In this document: positions 18,032 through 28,000 of the stretch, piece after piece
Layout: each line of letters begins with the position of its first letter
Numbering within the stretch: position 1 is the stretch's first letter
DNA from: JBBQYA01 sp031412335
Lineage (GTDB): Bacteria > Bacteroidota > Bacteroidia > Sphingobacteriales > Sphingobacteriaceae
Direction of reading: 5' to 3'
DNA length: 64,000 nt
Assembly: GCA_031412335.1 (NCBI GenBank)
Contig: JANOCT010000030.1
Span: 62,001-126,000, forward strand
The notes under the pieces: model-generated
What the model was told of the DNA's origin: nothing
What the model saw: the letters and a program-made list of their open reading frames with translations, nothing else
Databases searched by the model: none
Made by a program: the position numbers and the translations under genes

Positions 18032-20521
18032 TTATTGAATAATTAATTTTAAACTGGAAGTAGTATTATTGTTTAGTAGAGTTACTAAATAAACTCCTTT
18101 GCTTAAATTTGAGCAATCAAATTCTTTCTTACTAATTCCTGCTTCTATTTTTTGATCAAGAACTAATTGACCAGTATAATTTATGATCGAGATTTGTGCA
18201 TTATTAGCCAAACTTCCTAAATCAACAGTTAATAAATTATTAGTAGGGTTAGGATACATTTTAAATGTAGAGGCAATTCTATCTTCATCACCTATAGTTC
18301 TGCAAATATTACCACAATAGTAAAATAAGTCTGCTACAAAACCATCGTTTAACCCATTAGCGCTAATGTCAGTATAATCTAAACTTCCAGCAGGATCTTC
18401 ATAATCATAATCATCGCTGTTAGTTTTTCCACCCATTACAATAGAAGTTCCATTCTTTCCGATACCAATGGTATTTAGTGTTTCATTAGAAGTACCACCA
18501 AAATAAGTTGCTAAAAATTTACTGTTTGAAACAGTATATTCACTTAGAAATCCATCTTGTGAACCTCCTAAACTACCATCAAAATAAGAATCTGTTCTAG
18601 GAAAAATCGGGAAATTAGAACTCATGGTATTTCCACCAACTGCATATCCATATTCAGGATAGGTTTTTACGCATGTTGCCACATCTGTATTATCACCACC
18701 AATGTAGGTAGCAAATTTAGGATTACCAACACTACCAAATCTAAGTAAGATTCCATCACTTAAACCCCCTCCATATGTAGTTTGACCTGAATAGCTTGAA
18801 GGACCAGGAATGTTTCCAGTGGTGCTACCAACTACATAAATATCTCCATTTTCATCAGTAGTCAATGAATTTGGCAGAAAGTAATTTTCTTGATTTTCTG
18901 AGCCAGTGCCTCCATATAAGGTTGACCAAGTAATGATGCCATTTGTGTTAAATTTGGTAATAATAAAATCTCTTGCTCCACCATTGTTAAATTGTTTATA
19001 AGCATTTGTTGCTCCACATATAGGCAAATTACCATTCGTAAGAACACCACAACTGGCTGATCCTGTATTTGTAGTAGTACCTAAAATAATGAAATTATTA
19101 TTTTGATCTACTGCACAACTAGATAAAAAGGTGTTTTGTGTACCACCAAAATAACTAGCCCAATCTTGCACATGCCCACTAGTAAATCGACTAAAATAGC
19201 CCGGAAATTTGCCTACTACGCTTGCATTACTTTGGTGGTAAGCGCTTCCGTTGGTTTGGGTAGCATTTGATTCAGCCCCATGTATACCTTCTCTGAAGCC
19301 GGAAACATATACCTTATTATCACTCGTTATGGCCAAACCATTCATAATTATATATTCATTTGCATTTACGTAAGAACTCCAAGTAATAGCTGATCCGTTA
19401 GCATTCATTTTGGTTATAAAACCTATTGGTCTACCAAGTGCATTAGCGCCTCTACTTCTTCGATATTCGGAACCAGATCCTAAAATAAAATAATTACTAC
19501 TTTTCGTATTACCTACAAAATAAATCTCGCCTAATGAGTTGCAAGCAATTTGTGAACTTATATCTTGGTCTGAACCATTAATGAAAGTAGCAAAAAGCCT
19601 TTCTCTGTTTTTATTAAACTTAATTACAAAAATATCACCCAATCCATCATAAGTATTATCATATGGAAGTAAGCTTCTTGGAAAATTCGTACTCGTTGTT
19701 ACTCCAGTTACTAAAATACTTGAATCCGTATGAACATAAACGTCTGTAACTTCATCATCTAAACTACCCCCATAATAAGTAGACCATTTGTTGGTAGTAC
19801 TTGGCGGAGGAACAGGTGCAGCATTTGGTGCAACTACTGCTTGAGATATTTCATATTCTGAAGAACTAGAATAATTCCCTACCGAAAGCTGACTTAATTT
19901 TGATGAATTTATACTTGAGCTGATTGTAGGTTTGTTTTTGGTAGGATTTAATTGCTTTATAGAATAGTTAGTAACATTTAACAAATTCCCAAAAGGCAAA
20001 TTAACTAATGTTGATTTAGCATTTGGATTTAGGGATTTAGTTCCTACATAATCAATTTTAATATCAGTCGGGTTTGCTCCTTTCTTTAAGTTGTAAGAAA
20101 AATTAAATCCATTTTCATCAATTGAGACAACAAGATCAATATTTGACCAAAGATTTTGATAAACTACTTTACCATATTCATTTACATTCGGAAATGCAAC
20201 ACTTCCTATAAAAAAGTTGCTTTTGTTTGAAAGTATATCTTCACCTACTACTTGAAGTTGAGAAGATGATGAATTAAAGTTCATATCGAACCTTGCAGCA
20301 GAATCTTTTAATAAGGTGTCCTCTTCATTTTTGTAATAACAAAAACTAATACCTGTTTGACGTAAATAAATTTTTGCCCCAGCAGCATTTGCTGTGTAAA
20401 GTAAATCCGAACGAAGTGCACCATCCGTATCCTTCATCTGCCCGGCATTAACAGTAAATCCATTCACATTGTTTTGTGCCATTGCAGGGTTAAATACCCC
20501 CCCCCCATGACAAAATGGCAA
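18032..20521 (-). CDS. SBBP-repeat protein with type IX sorting domain (out of frame with its signal peptide)
   Basis: An open frame of 829 codons. After an N-terminal domain it carries repeated motifs of the beta-propeller/SBBP type (WSTYYGGSLDDEVTDVYV, WASYFGGTQNTFLSS, TYIGGDNTDVATCV) and ends in a type A sorting domain (MYPNPTNNLLTVDLG, KGVYLVTLLNNN, SSLKLIIQ). The frame as it stands could only start at a TTG (20521) and begins with a non-signal stretch; the mature-like part AMAQNNVNG follows directly. A signal peptide lies immediately upstream in another frame (20573-20490), separated by a ten-base G run. With one base fewer the two join into one exported protein of about 845 residues. 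Here the gene is therefore off, or the run was misread. Confidence 0.85.
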   Translation of the reverse strand: MPFCHGGGVFNPAMAQNNVNGFTVNAGQMKDTDGALRSDLLYTANAAGAKIYLRQTGISFCYYKNEEDTLLKDSAARFDMNFNSSSSQLQVVGEDILSNKSNFFIGSVAFPNVNEYGKVVYQNLWSNIDLVVSIDENGFNFSYNLKKGANPTDIKIDYVGTKSLNPNAKSTLVNLPFGNLLNVTNYSIKQLNPTKNKPTISSSINSSKLSQLSVGNYSSSSEYEISQAVVAPNAAPVPPPSTTNKWSTYYGGSLDDEVTDVYVHTDSSILVTGVTTSTNFPRSLLPYDNTYDGLGDIFVIKFNKNRERLFATFINGSDQDISSQIACNSLGEIYFVGNTKSSNYFILGSGSEYRRSRGANALGRPIGFITKMNANGSAITWSSYVNANEYIIMNGLAITSDNKVYVSGFREGIHGAESNATQTNGSAYHQSNASVVGKFPGYFSRFTSGHVQDWASYFGGTQNTFLSSCAVDQNNNFIILGTTTNTGSASCGVLTNGNLPICGATNAYKQFNNGGARDFIITKFNTNGIITWSTLYGGTGSENQENYFLPNSLTTDENGDIYVVGSTTGNIPGPSSYSGQTTYGGGLSDGILLRFGSVGNPKFATYIGGDNTDVATCVKTYPEYGYAVGGNTMSSNFPIFPRTDSYFDGSLGGSQDGFLSEYTVSNSKFLATYFGGTSNETLNTIGIGKNGTSIVMGGKTNSDDYDYEDPAGSLDYTDISANGLNDGFVADLFYYCGNICRTIGDEDRIASTFKMYPNPTNNLLTVDLGSLANNAQISIINYTGQLVLDQKIEAGISKKEFDCSNLSKGVYLVTLLNNNTTSSLKLIIQ

Positions 20522-20573
20522 GAATGCAGATTTGCAAAATGCCTGTTTTTTTGAGTTGTGTTACATTTTTCAT
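20490..20573 (-). pseudogene. Displaced signal-peptide ORF of the 18032 cargo gene
   Basis: Starting at ATG 20573, the frame reads MKNVTQLKKTGILQICILAI, then LSWGGGI and stop (20490-20492). It has a basic N-region and a hydrophobic core of a signal peptide but stops just after the G run. Removing one G from the run makes it continue as GVFNPAMAQ-NNVNG, which supplies a cleavage site (AMAQ) and joins the long frame. This is the genuine start of the gene when in phase. Coordinates cover the fragment including its stop. Confidence 0.8.
20497..20506. repeat. Homopolymer of ten C (ten G on the coding strand)
   Basis: Ten consecutive C on the plus strand, inside the signal-peptide coding region of a secreted surface-type protein. 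It is by far the longest G/C run in this AT-rich window. The reading frame is closed at ten bases and open at nine or twelve, which is the behaviour of a contingency locus. Confidence 0.9.
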
Positions 20574-20679
20574 TTTTATTGGTTTAAGAAACCAAGGTAA
20601 GGTACAAATTTTAGAATTCCAAATTATTTTTATGTTATCAAATTGTTAAATGTAAGTACTATAGGCTGAAAACAAGTGT

Positions 20680-20702
20680 TTTGTACACATTATGTGTACA
20701 AA
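20680..20702. promoter_or_regulatory. 23-base perfect palindrome, candidate operator
   Basis: Arms TTTGTACACAT and ATGTGTACAAA with a single central T. It is 107 bases upstream of ATG 20573, within the control region of the phase-variable-looking cargo gene. The length and symmetry fit a dimeric regulator site; the two-nucleotide-level symmetry without a usable loop argues against an RNA hairpin as the main function. Confidence 0.45.
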
Positions 20703-20964
20703 TTATTGTAGGCATTTTGAAAGCAAAAAATGGCTCAGTTATATTTTTTAGAGGTATTTTGTCTTTAAATCACCTCATATAAATTTTACTATTTTTAAAA
20801 AATAAAATTTTTTTATCGTTCAAATAAAGTGCATGTGCCCAAATAGATTTTTTATAAGTTATATAGGTAGTTTGGAGTATGTAGCCTATTAAATTCAGTA
20901 AGCTATATGTAATTATGGATAGAAACCACCCTCATATTGTATTATCTACCATTTCAAATTTATC

Positions 20965-20998
20965 AAAAAAAAACCCCGGTGATTAGTCGGGGTTTTGA
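20965..20998 (-). terminator. Rho-independent terminator after the small barrel gene
   Basis: AAAACCCCG and CGGGGTTTT form a nine-pair stem with a nine-base loop; on the minus strand a T run follows. It begins 17 bases past the stop at 21015. Confidence 0.85.
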
Positions 20999-21014
20999 GG
21001 ATAATTTTATGATT

Positions 21015-21629
21015 TTACAATAAATCAAATCCCAAAGTAACCTGAACCCAGTTGTTTCTGGCTTTTTCTTCGCTTGGGTCATTTTCATACACATCTGTTA
21101 AGCCAAAATTATACCTCGCTCCAATGTTTAAATTTCCAACTTTTACTTTTCCGCCAAATACAAAAGATCCCTCAGCTGAATTAAAATCGCCTCGATCGTC
21201 ATTTTCTATTATTATAGAATTTCCGTTTCCATCCCCAATTTTTCCAGAAGTTTTTTGAGATACTAAAAATGATGCTTGTGGGCCAGCAAAAAGGTAAATA
21301 TTATCAGCAACCTTACCTTGAAATAAAATTGGAACATCTAGATAATTGATTCTTGATTTATAATCAAATAAACCATCGTTTCTGCTAAATCCTTTTGTTG
21401 AAAAATTTGCTTCTGGTTGGATTGAGAAAACATCCAATCCCAAGGTTAAGTAAACACCAGCATGGAAGCCAACTAGATAATCTGTTTCTATATCATTTTG
21501 ATTTTTATCAAGAAATGTTTTACTGACTTTTGAAAAATTTGGCCCAGCTTGAATACCAAAATTAAAGTTTTGCGCAAAAGAAGTAATGCTTATTGTGCTT
21601 ATTAAAGCAATTGCAAATAATTTTTTCAT
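21015..21629 (-). CDS. Porin-family outer-membrane beta-barrel protein
   Basis: A 204-residue protein with a signal peptide (1-19, MKKLFAIALISTISITSFAQ) and the layout of the small outer-membrane barrel family (OMP_b-brl_2, eight strands): FNFGIQAGPNFSKVS opening, alternating strands such as YLVGFHAGVYLTLGLD and VFGGKVKVGNLNIGARYNFG, and a final strand WVQVTLGFDLL. I chose ATG 21629 over the in-frame ATG at 21650 because it gives a standard signal peptide. Such barrels are very common in Bacteroidota, with unknown cargo or a structural role. Monocistronic, with its own terminator. Confidence 0.85.
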   Translation of the reverse strand: MKKLFAIALISTISITSFAQNFNFGIQAGPNFSKVSKTFLDKNQNDIETDYLVGFHAGVYLTLGLDVFSIQPEANFSTKGFSRNDGLFDYKSRINYLDVPILFQGKVADNIYLFAGPQASFLVSQKTSGKIGDGNGNSIIIENDDRGDFNSAEGSFVFGGKVKVGNLNIGARYNFGLTDVYENDPSEEKARNNWVQVTLGFDLL

Positions 21630-21751
21630 GATTAATTTGTTTAGTTTCATACTTATTTAATACAAAAAATGATGCCAGCCATAAAAATGATTTTGGTATT
21701 GATTCTGCCAATCGTATTTTGTATTTTTAATCAACATTTAATCAAATTTTT

Positions 21752-22183
21752 ATGCCAGCAATCTCAAGAATTTTAAAAGCAAAAGGTAGCAATGTAGCCA
21801 CACTGAAGCCAGATAGTACTGTTTTAGATGGGTTAAAATTAATGGCCGAAAAGAATATTGGAGCCATTATGGTGGTCGATGATGAAACCTTGGTCGGCAT
21901 TTTTACCGAAAGAGATTATGCGAGGAAAATAATACTCATGGATAGGGCTTCAAAAGAAACCAGTCTTGCTGAAATTATGACCCATCTTGTACACTTTGTA
22001 TCCCCAGATGCGAGTGTTGACGAATGCCTTCAACTTATGACCAACAAATTTATCAGACATTTACCTGTGTTGGATGGAGGTAAATTGGTTGGGGTAGTCT
22101 CAATTGGTGATTTGGTGAAAATGAAAATGGAAGATCAGCAAGTGGCTATTGACAACCTTCAAAATTATATTTCAGGGCAATAA
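21752..22183 (+). CDS. CBS-domain-pair protein
   Basis: A 143-residue cytoplasmic protein made of two CBS motifs (about residues 10-65 and 75-135), with VDDETLVGIFTERDYARK closing the first and VLDGGKLVGVVSIGDLVK closing the second. Stand-alone CBS pairs bind adenine nucleotides and regulate partner proteins; the partner is not evident. Its 3-prime end overlaps the convergent mqnB gene by 12 bases. Confidence 0.9.
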   Translation: MPAISRILKAKGSNVATLKPDSTVLDGLKLMAEKNIGAIMVVDDETLVGIFTERDYARKIILMDRASKETSLAEIMTHLVHFVSPDASVDECLQLMTNKFIRHLPVLDGGKLVGVVSIGDLVKMKMEDQQVAIDNLQNYISGQ

Positions 22184-22831
22184 AATTAATTTTTCTATGA
22201 ATGAAATAGTGAAATCATTCAGATTTTTTACAGCCAATGGTAAATCCCAGTTCGATCTATTTCTTTTCTCAACCAAATTAGAAATGGATCGAAGCTCAAC
22301 AAACGAAATATTTTTCATCTTACACACATAAAAAACAGCAAAACCTTCCATAGTTTCAATTGCTGGCTTATAATAATTATTTATTTTTTCAATGGATTTT
22401 TCATTGCCATGTGCGATAGTTGATGTAATTGCTGAAACTTTTATCAAATCGGTCATTGGTTTTTCATTTTTGATTTTCTGATCAGAAAAAGGAAAATCAT
22501 TTTTCATTTGTAAACCCAAATCGAAAAGTGAAAGAAAATTTTGATCATCTTCAGCACCCATATTAGCCATTTGTTCTTCTATTACTTCCACTAATGTTCC
22601 AATTGGCAAAATATTCGAAAAAGTTCCAGCTACTCCAAGATTTACTACTAAATTAAAACTTTTTGTTTCGAGCTTTTGCGTTAAAGCAAAAGTGGTAGCC
22701 ACGATGCCTACACCGGTTATTACTATATCTAACTCAAATTCATTTGACTTAAATGTAGAATTGGTAAAACCAAAATGAGTAAAAATTGGTTTAACCTCTG
22801 CTAATGTTGCTGCTACTATCAATATTTTCAC
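22172..22831 (-). CDS. mqnB: Futalosine hydrolase MqnB
   Basis: A 219-residue nucleoside phosphorylase-like hydrolase that splits futalosine (removing the base) in the futalosine route to menaquinone. The sequence shows the family opening KILIVAATLAEVKPIF, the purine-binding stretch VVNLGVAGTFSNILPIGTLVEV, and ETMEGFAVFYVCKMKNISFVELRSISNLVEKRNRSNW with the nucleosidase Glu and the ribose-side Asn region. I prefer the GTG at 22831 (just after TTGCAGG) over the upstream GTG at 22852, which would add seven unconserved residues. With mqnD in the window the pathway call is robust. Confidence 0.9.
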   Translation of the reverse strand: MKILIVAATLAEVKPIFTHFGFTNSTFKSNEFELDIVITGVGIVATTFALTQKLETKSFNLVVNLGVAGTFSNILPIGTLVEVIEEQMANMGAEDDQNFLSLFDLGLQMKNDFPFSDQKIKNEKPMTDLIKVSAITSTIAHGNEKSIEKINNYYKPAIETMEGFAVFYVCKMKNISFVELRSISNLVEKRNRSNWDLPLAVKNLNDFTISFIEKLILLP

Positions 22832-22863
22832 CCTGCAAATTAATAAAATCACTTTGTTCGCAA

Positions 22864-22896
22864 TTGAAAACCAGCCTTCTTTTTTGGCTATATTTG
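22864..22896 (+). promoter_or_regulatory. Bacteroidota-type promoter for queD-folE
   Basis: TTG (22864-22866), 22 bases, TATATTTG (22889-22896). The predicted start site is near 22903, ten bases before the queD ATG at 22913. Confidence 0.55.
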
Positions 22897-22912
22897 AATT
22901 TTACACAGTTAA

Positions 22913-23323
22913 ATGATTTACATAACTAGAAAAGAGCGTTTTAATGCAGCTCACAAACTTGCCAGAACTGATTGGTCTGATGAAAAAAACCAACAAGTAT
23001 TTGGAAAATGCAGCAATGCTAATTGGCATGGTCATAACTACGATTTATATGTAACTGTGAAAGGGAATATTGATCCTGAAACGGGTTATGTTATGGATTT
23101 AAAGAAATTGAAAGACATAATTAACACCTATGTGATCGATAAATTGGACCATCGAAATATTAATCTGGATGTAGATTTTATGCAAGGTAAAATGGCGAGT
23201 ACTGAAGTTTTAGCTATTGAAATATGGAATCAACTAAATCCTCATATTAAAGACGCAGCATTGCACAGCATTAAACTTTTTGAGACAGAAAATAATTTTG
23301 TTGAATATTTTGGTGAACTATAA
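22913..23323 (+). CDS. queD: 6-carboxytetrahydropterin synthase / PTPS-family protein
   Basis: A 136-residue member of the 6-pyruvoyl-tetrahydropterin synthase family. Zinc ligands H14 (FNAAHKL), H39 and H41 (WHGHNY) are all present, and Cys33 in GKCSNANWHGH is at the catalytic position. DKLDHRNIN supplies the conserved Asp-His pair, and FETENNFVEYFG the substrate Glu. It precedes folE by 11 bases, so GTP can be taken through dihydroneopterin triphosphate to 6-carboxytetrahydropterin, the first steps of queuosine synthesis. The PTPS family also includes tetrahydrobiopterin and folate variants; queD is the best fit from the context. Confidence 0.85.
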   Translation: MIYITRKERFNAAHKLARTDWSDEKNQQVFGKCSNANWHGHNYDLYVTVKGNIDPETGYVMDLKKLKDIINTYVIDKLDHRNINLDVDFMQGKMASTEVLAIEIWNQLNPHIKDAALHSIKLFETENNFVEYFGEL

Positions 23324-23334
23324 CAATCGACTAC

Positions 23335-23970
23335 ATGCATAATAATAATGGAATAAGTACCGAAGAAACTGAAAAAGGATATCGAAACGAGATTATTTTT
23401 AATCAGGATATTATTTCTTCGTTGAGTGAAAGTTACAAACAGATATTAGAAAATATTGGAGAGGATGTAAATCGGGAAGGAATTATGAAAACTCCTGAAC
23501 GTGCAGCGAAAGCCATGCAATTTTTGACTCATGGGTATGATATTGATCCACGTGAGATTATAAAATCGGCACTTTTCAAAGAAGATTATAGCCAAATGGT
23601 GATCGTAAAGGATATTGAATTATACTCTTTATGCGAACATCATTTACTTCCGTTTTTTGGTAAAGCTCATATTGCTTACATTCCGAATGGGCACATAGTT
23701 GGTTTAAGCAAACTTCCAAGAGTAGTAGATGCTTTTGCACGGCGATTACAAGTTCAGGAAAGGTTAACCAACGAAATTAGAGATTGTATCAACGAAACTT
23801 TACAACCTGCAGGTGTTGCGATTGTAATAGAATGTCGACACTTATGCATGAGCATGAGAGGGGTACAAAAGCAAAATTCTGTAACTACAACTTCGGCATT
23901 CACTGGCGAATTTGAGCACGAAAAAACACGTTCAGAATTCCTGAGATTATTAAGTTCAAACCTTAGTTAA
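23335..23970 (+). CDS. folE: GTP cyclohydrolase I
   Basis: A 211-residue GTP cyclohydrolase I, which opens GTP to 7,8-dihydroneopterin triphosphate for folate and deazapurines. Zinc ligands C100 (SLCEHH), H103 and C171 (RHLCMSMRG) are visible, as are GLSKLPRVVDAFARRLQVQERLT and the C-terminal EFLRLL. The first 45 residues are a less conserved extension typical of the family. Its start is 11 bases after queD, so the two share a transcript. The region is catalytically complete. Confidence 0.95.
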   Translation: MHNNNGISTEETEKGYRNEIIFNQDIISSLSESYKQILENIGEDVNREGIMKTPERAAKAMQFLTHGYDIDPREIIKSALFKEDYSQMVIVKDIELYSLCEHHLLPFFGKAHIAYIPNGHIVGLSKLPRVVDAFARRLQVQERLTNEIRDCINETLQPAGVAIVIECRHLCMSMRGVQKQNSVTTTSAFTGEFEHEKTRSEFLRLLSSNLS

Positions 23971-24024
23971 ATTAATTTGACTTATTCCTGATTTTCTTTA
24001 GGTTTAGCATTTAACAAAAACGCT

Positions 24025-24909
24025 ATGAAGTCATTTATTTTTCCAGGTCAAGGTTCTCAGTTTCCAGGGATGGGCAAAGAATTGTATCATCAATACCCGC
24101 AAGCAAAACAGTTATTCGATGTTGCTGATGAAATAATTGGCTTTTCTATTAGCAATTTAATGTTTGATGGAACAGAAGAACAGCTACGTCAGACCAATGT
24201 AACTCAGCCAGCCATATTTTTGCATTCTACTATTTTAGCTCATGTTGCCATGCAAAACCATGAGGCTGATATGGTTGCAGGTCATTCATTAGGAGAATTT
24301 TCCGCCCTGGTTGCTAATCATACTTTATTGTTTGAAGATGCATTGCGATTGGTAATTGCCAGAGCAAACGCCATGCAAAAAGCCTGCGAAATGCAAGCAG
24401 GAACAATGGCAGCTATTTTAGGATTAGAAGATCGTATTGTGGAAGATATTTGTTCTGAAATTAACGATACAGTAGTTCCAGCAAATTATAATTGCCCTGG
24501 TCAATTAGTAATTTCAGGAAGTGTGTCTGGAGTTACAGAAGCTTGCAAGCAATTGAGTGCAGCAGGTGCAAAAAGGGCATTGATGTTGAATGTGGGAGGG
24601 GCTTTTCATTCACCATTAATGGAACCAGCCAGAGCAGAATTAGAAAAGGCCATTTCAAAAACACCTTTTTCCAAACCATCATGCCCAATTTATCAGAATG
24701 TAACTGCGAAACCTCATTCAGATCCGGAGCAAATAAAACAAAACTTAATTGCTCAACTTACAGCTCCAGTTCGATGGACTCAAAGTGTTCAGCAAATGTT
24801 GGCTGATGGTTCAAATTCCTTTACAGAATGCGGTCCAGGGAATGTTTTGCAAGGTTTAGTTAGAAAAGTTTCCAAAGAAGTCGAAACTTTAGCTTTGCAA
24901 GCAAGTTGA
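24025..24909 (+). CDS. fabD: Malonyl-CoA:ACP transacylase
   Basis: A 294-residue FabD, moving malonyl from CoA to acyl carrier protein to start fatty-acid elongation. Catalytic Ser88 is in AGHSLGEFSALV, the partner His in GGAFHSPLMEPAR near 198, and the family opening FIFPGQGSQFPGMGKELY is present. Length is standard. It stands 54 bases after folE on the same strand and 126 bases before the histidine kinase gene; it may be the last gene of the queD-folE transcript, but no terminator was seen between. Confidence 0.95.
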   Translation: MKSFIFPGQGSQFPGMGKELYHQYPQAKQLFDVADEIIGFSISNLMFDGTEEQLRQTNVTQPAIFLHSTILAHVAMQNHEADMVAGHSLGEFSALVANHTLLFEDALRLVIARANAMQKACEMQAGTMAAILGLEDRIVEDICSEINDTVVPANYNCPGQLVISGSVSGVTEACKQLSAAGAKRALMLNVGGAFHSPLMEPARAELEKAISKTPFSKPSCPIYQNVTAKPHSDPEQIKQNLIAQLTAPVRWTQSVQQMLADGSNSFTECGPGNVLQGLVRKVSKEVETLALQAS

Positions 24910-25035
24910 ATAAAGCTATAATAGAAAGCTTGGTAGAATTGAGTTAAAAAGAATTGGTTAATCTGCTTGATTTGAGAAAATTCAATTTCGTACATTTTAG
25001 CACCTGCTATCCGAAATGGTTATACTTGTAAGGTT

Positions 25036-28000
25036 TTGCAACTACACTCCTCCATATCCGAATCACTACGAAGAAATGCTGTTCTAACAGTTATTTTCTT
25101 TCTTCTTGCTGTAATCGCAAGTAGACAATTTGGAGAAATAGAATCGCTTGGCAGTGATGCAAAGCGCATTGAAAGAATAGTAAACGAGCGAGAAAAATTT
25201 ATAGAATCTACATTACGTAGTCAACGATTTTCTGATTATGTATCGAACTTCAACAATTTACCAGCTGGTTCTGTTGCATCACAAAAACTCCTTTTAGATT
25301 TTAAAAAGAAAAATATTGGATTGTTGCTTTTTCAAAAAGATTCCTGTGTTTTTTGGTCAGATAATCGAATTATTCCCGAACTAAGTTTGTTAAATGGAAA
25401 AGGAATTACCAGCTTTTATAAACTTGCCAATGGTGATTATTGCCTGATTGACACTACAATAGGTTCAATTCAGGTTTTATGTTTTATCCCAATCAAAAGT
25501 AAGTATGCATATCAGAATGAATATCTGGCAAGTTCATTAAATCCTGATTTTGATATTGAAAAAAGCCTATTGGTTTTAAGAAGTAAAATACTTCCAGAAT
25601 GGTCTGTGAAAAGTATTAAGGGAAATTTTCTTTTTTCAGTATCGTATGATAGTTTAAGTTCTGATCTGGAAATACCCGTTTTAAAAATCATTTTATGGTT
25701 AGCAGGTTTTATTTTTCTTTATTTATTAATTGCAGCAATAGCTCGTTGGATTATTTACATTCAAAAACAATTAACTCTCGGCTTTATCTTTTTTTTATTG
25801 GCAAGTATTGGAATCAGATTTATTACCCTATGGTATCAATGGCCGATAGAACTTTATGCATTAAAACTGTTTTCTCCAACGATTTATGCATCCAGTGCTT
25901 TGCTTCCTTCACTTGGTGATTTTTTACTGAACACCATGTTATTGTTATGGATAATTAATTTTATTCATGAACATCAAATTAAATTTTTCAAATCAAGAGA
26001 AAAAACAAATCTTACTCATTTGAGGTCTGTTGCTTATTTGCTTTTTGTATTACTTTTCAGTGAGTTGTTGAGCTATTTATTCCGCGGATTAGTTATCAAT
26101 TCAAGCATTTCATTTGATGTTACCAATATTCTGAGTATTTCTGGTTATAGTGTAATTGGATTTGTACTTCTTGGCTTTTGCCTATACGCCATTTATCAAT
26201 TATCATTTATGGTAATTTCTTTTATCGATTTTTTTCAATACAACAAAGTCGAGAAATTATGGCTTTTTGGTATTTCTTTTTCTATTTATGTAGTAATAAA
26301 AATTTTAATTAATAGTGTTGATATATTAATTATAGCCTCTGCACTTTATTTATTCATTTTAGAAAGAATAAGGCGAACACATAAAAAACAGTTTAGCTTT
26401 TCGAATGCTGTTTTATTGCTTTTTGTATTTTCATTTGCATCTGCAAGCAAGCTTAATGAATTTAATAATGAGAAAGAAAAGGGAAATCGTGAATTGCTAG
26501 CTGGTAAATTAGAAAGTAGTAAAGATCCAGTTGCAGAATATTTATTTCTTGATATTTTTAAACGAATTAGAAAAGATAATTTTATTTCAAATTACTTTAA
26601 AAATACTGGCTCTGATCGTGTATTATTAAACGAGCGATTAAATAAACTATACTTTGGGGGTTATTTTTCAAAATATGAAGTCATTAATTTTGAATATAAT
26701 TTATTAAATCAACCTATTGCCAGTCGTTATCCACCAAATTTTCAGATTGTTGATAGTGTGTTACGATCTTCCAGAATTTCAGTAGAGAATCCAGGCTTAT
26801 TTCCGGTAACAGATGGAAATGGATTACAAAATTATTTTTCAGGAATTCCAATTTATACTGAAGGACAATTTTTAGGTACTTTAATTTTAGAGTTTAAACT
26901 AAGAACCTTGCAGGAAAATAATCCATATCCTGAATTATTATTAGATGGAGATTTTGGCTTGAATAGAGATTTCTCTAACTATTCATACTGCGTATATGTG
27001 AATGATAAATTAGTGAACCAGCATGGGCAATACGCCTACAGTTTAAACGCAAATGAATTTGGACAAGTATTATCAGGTTTTTCTTCTATCGATATAAATG
27101 GTTACAATCATTTATTGTATAAAACCGGAAACCGAACATTAATTGTTATGAGCAAAATAAAGGAAGGCAGTTATACTCTACTTGCTGTATTCTCCTATTT
27201 GTTTGCATTCTTATCACTCATGCTTTTTGTATTTCTGATATGGAATAAATTTTCAACTCTTTTTGGTCCAAAAATGTTCAGTCCAGAACAAATGTTGAAA
27301 TTAAAAAGCATCCGATCGTTTGGTGTTTTATACAAAACCCGAATCCAAAGTGCAGTATTGGTTACCGTTGTTGGTTCTTTAGTATTAATTGGCTTCATCA
27401 CTTTTTCATATTTATCAAGGCAATATATAGTTCAGCAAAATACTCGCGTAAGTCAGCTTACCAAGGCTGTCGTTTCTTCTATTGAGAAAGATATATCAAC
27501 TCAAAACTTAAATATTGATGAAAATAACGACGATTTTGCCCTTTATCTAACTTCACTTTCAGCAGTTTATAATACCGATATTAATTTATATAACTTGGAA
27601 GGCAATCTGAAAATAAGTACGCAACCCAAAGTTTTTGAAAAGCGATTAATTTCAGCTAAAATGAATCCAAATGCGTTTCAGGAGATGCAAACCATGAAAC
27701 GAACGGAGATTATTGGTAAAGAGAAGATCGGGAAACTGGAATATTTTTCAGCGTATGCACCGTTGCAAAATGAAAACCGTCAAGTAATGGGGTATATCAA
27801 TCTCCCATTTTTTGCTAATCCTCAAGAGTACAATACCGAAATCTTAAATTTTCTGAATACACTCATCAATGTATATGCATTTGTTTTTGTGCTAATTGGT
27901 TTTTTCGCTGTTTTTATTGCAAACAGCATTACTAAACCACTTACATTGATTGAAAATAGCTTGAAAAAAACCAAGATTGGAAATCATAACGAACCCATAA

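Larger units (their letters stand above)
20574..21014. other. Gene-free 441-base stretch
   Basis: Very AT-rich, with no convincing coding frame on either strand. It holds the 5-prime region of the frameshifted cargo gene (20573 downward), a perfect 23-base palindrome at 20680-20702, and the terminator of the barrel gene at 20965-20998. I did not find a full TTG/TAnnTTTG promoter for the cargo gene on the minus strand. Confidence 0.7.

Noticed and set aside
20497..20521. TTG 20521 as the true start of the cargo gene
   Set aside because: It would give a protein with no signal peptide, though the gene encodes a type IX cargo. The displaced upstream signal peptide explains the frame better.
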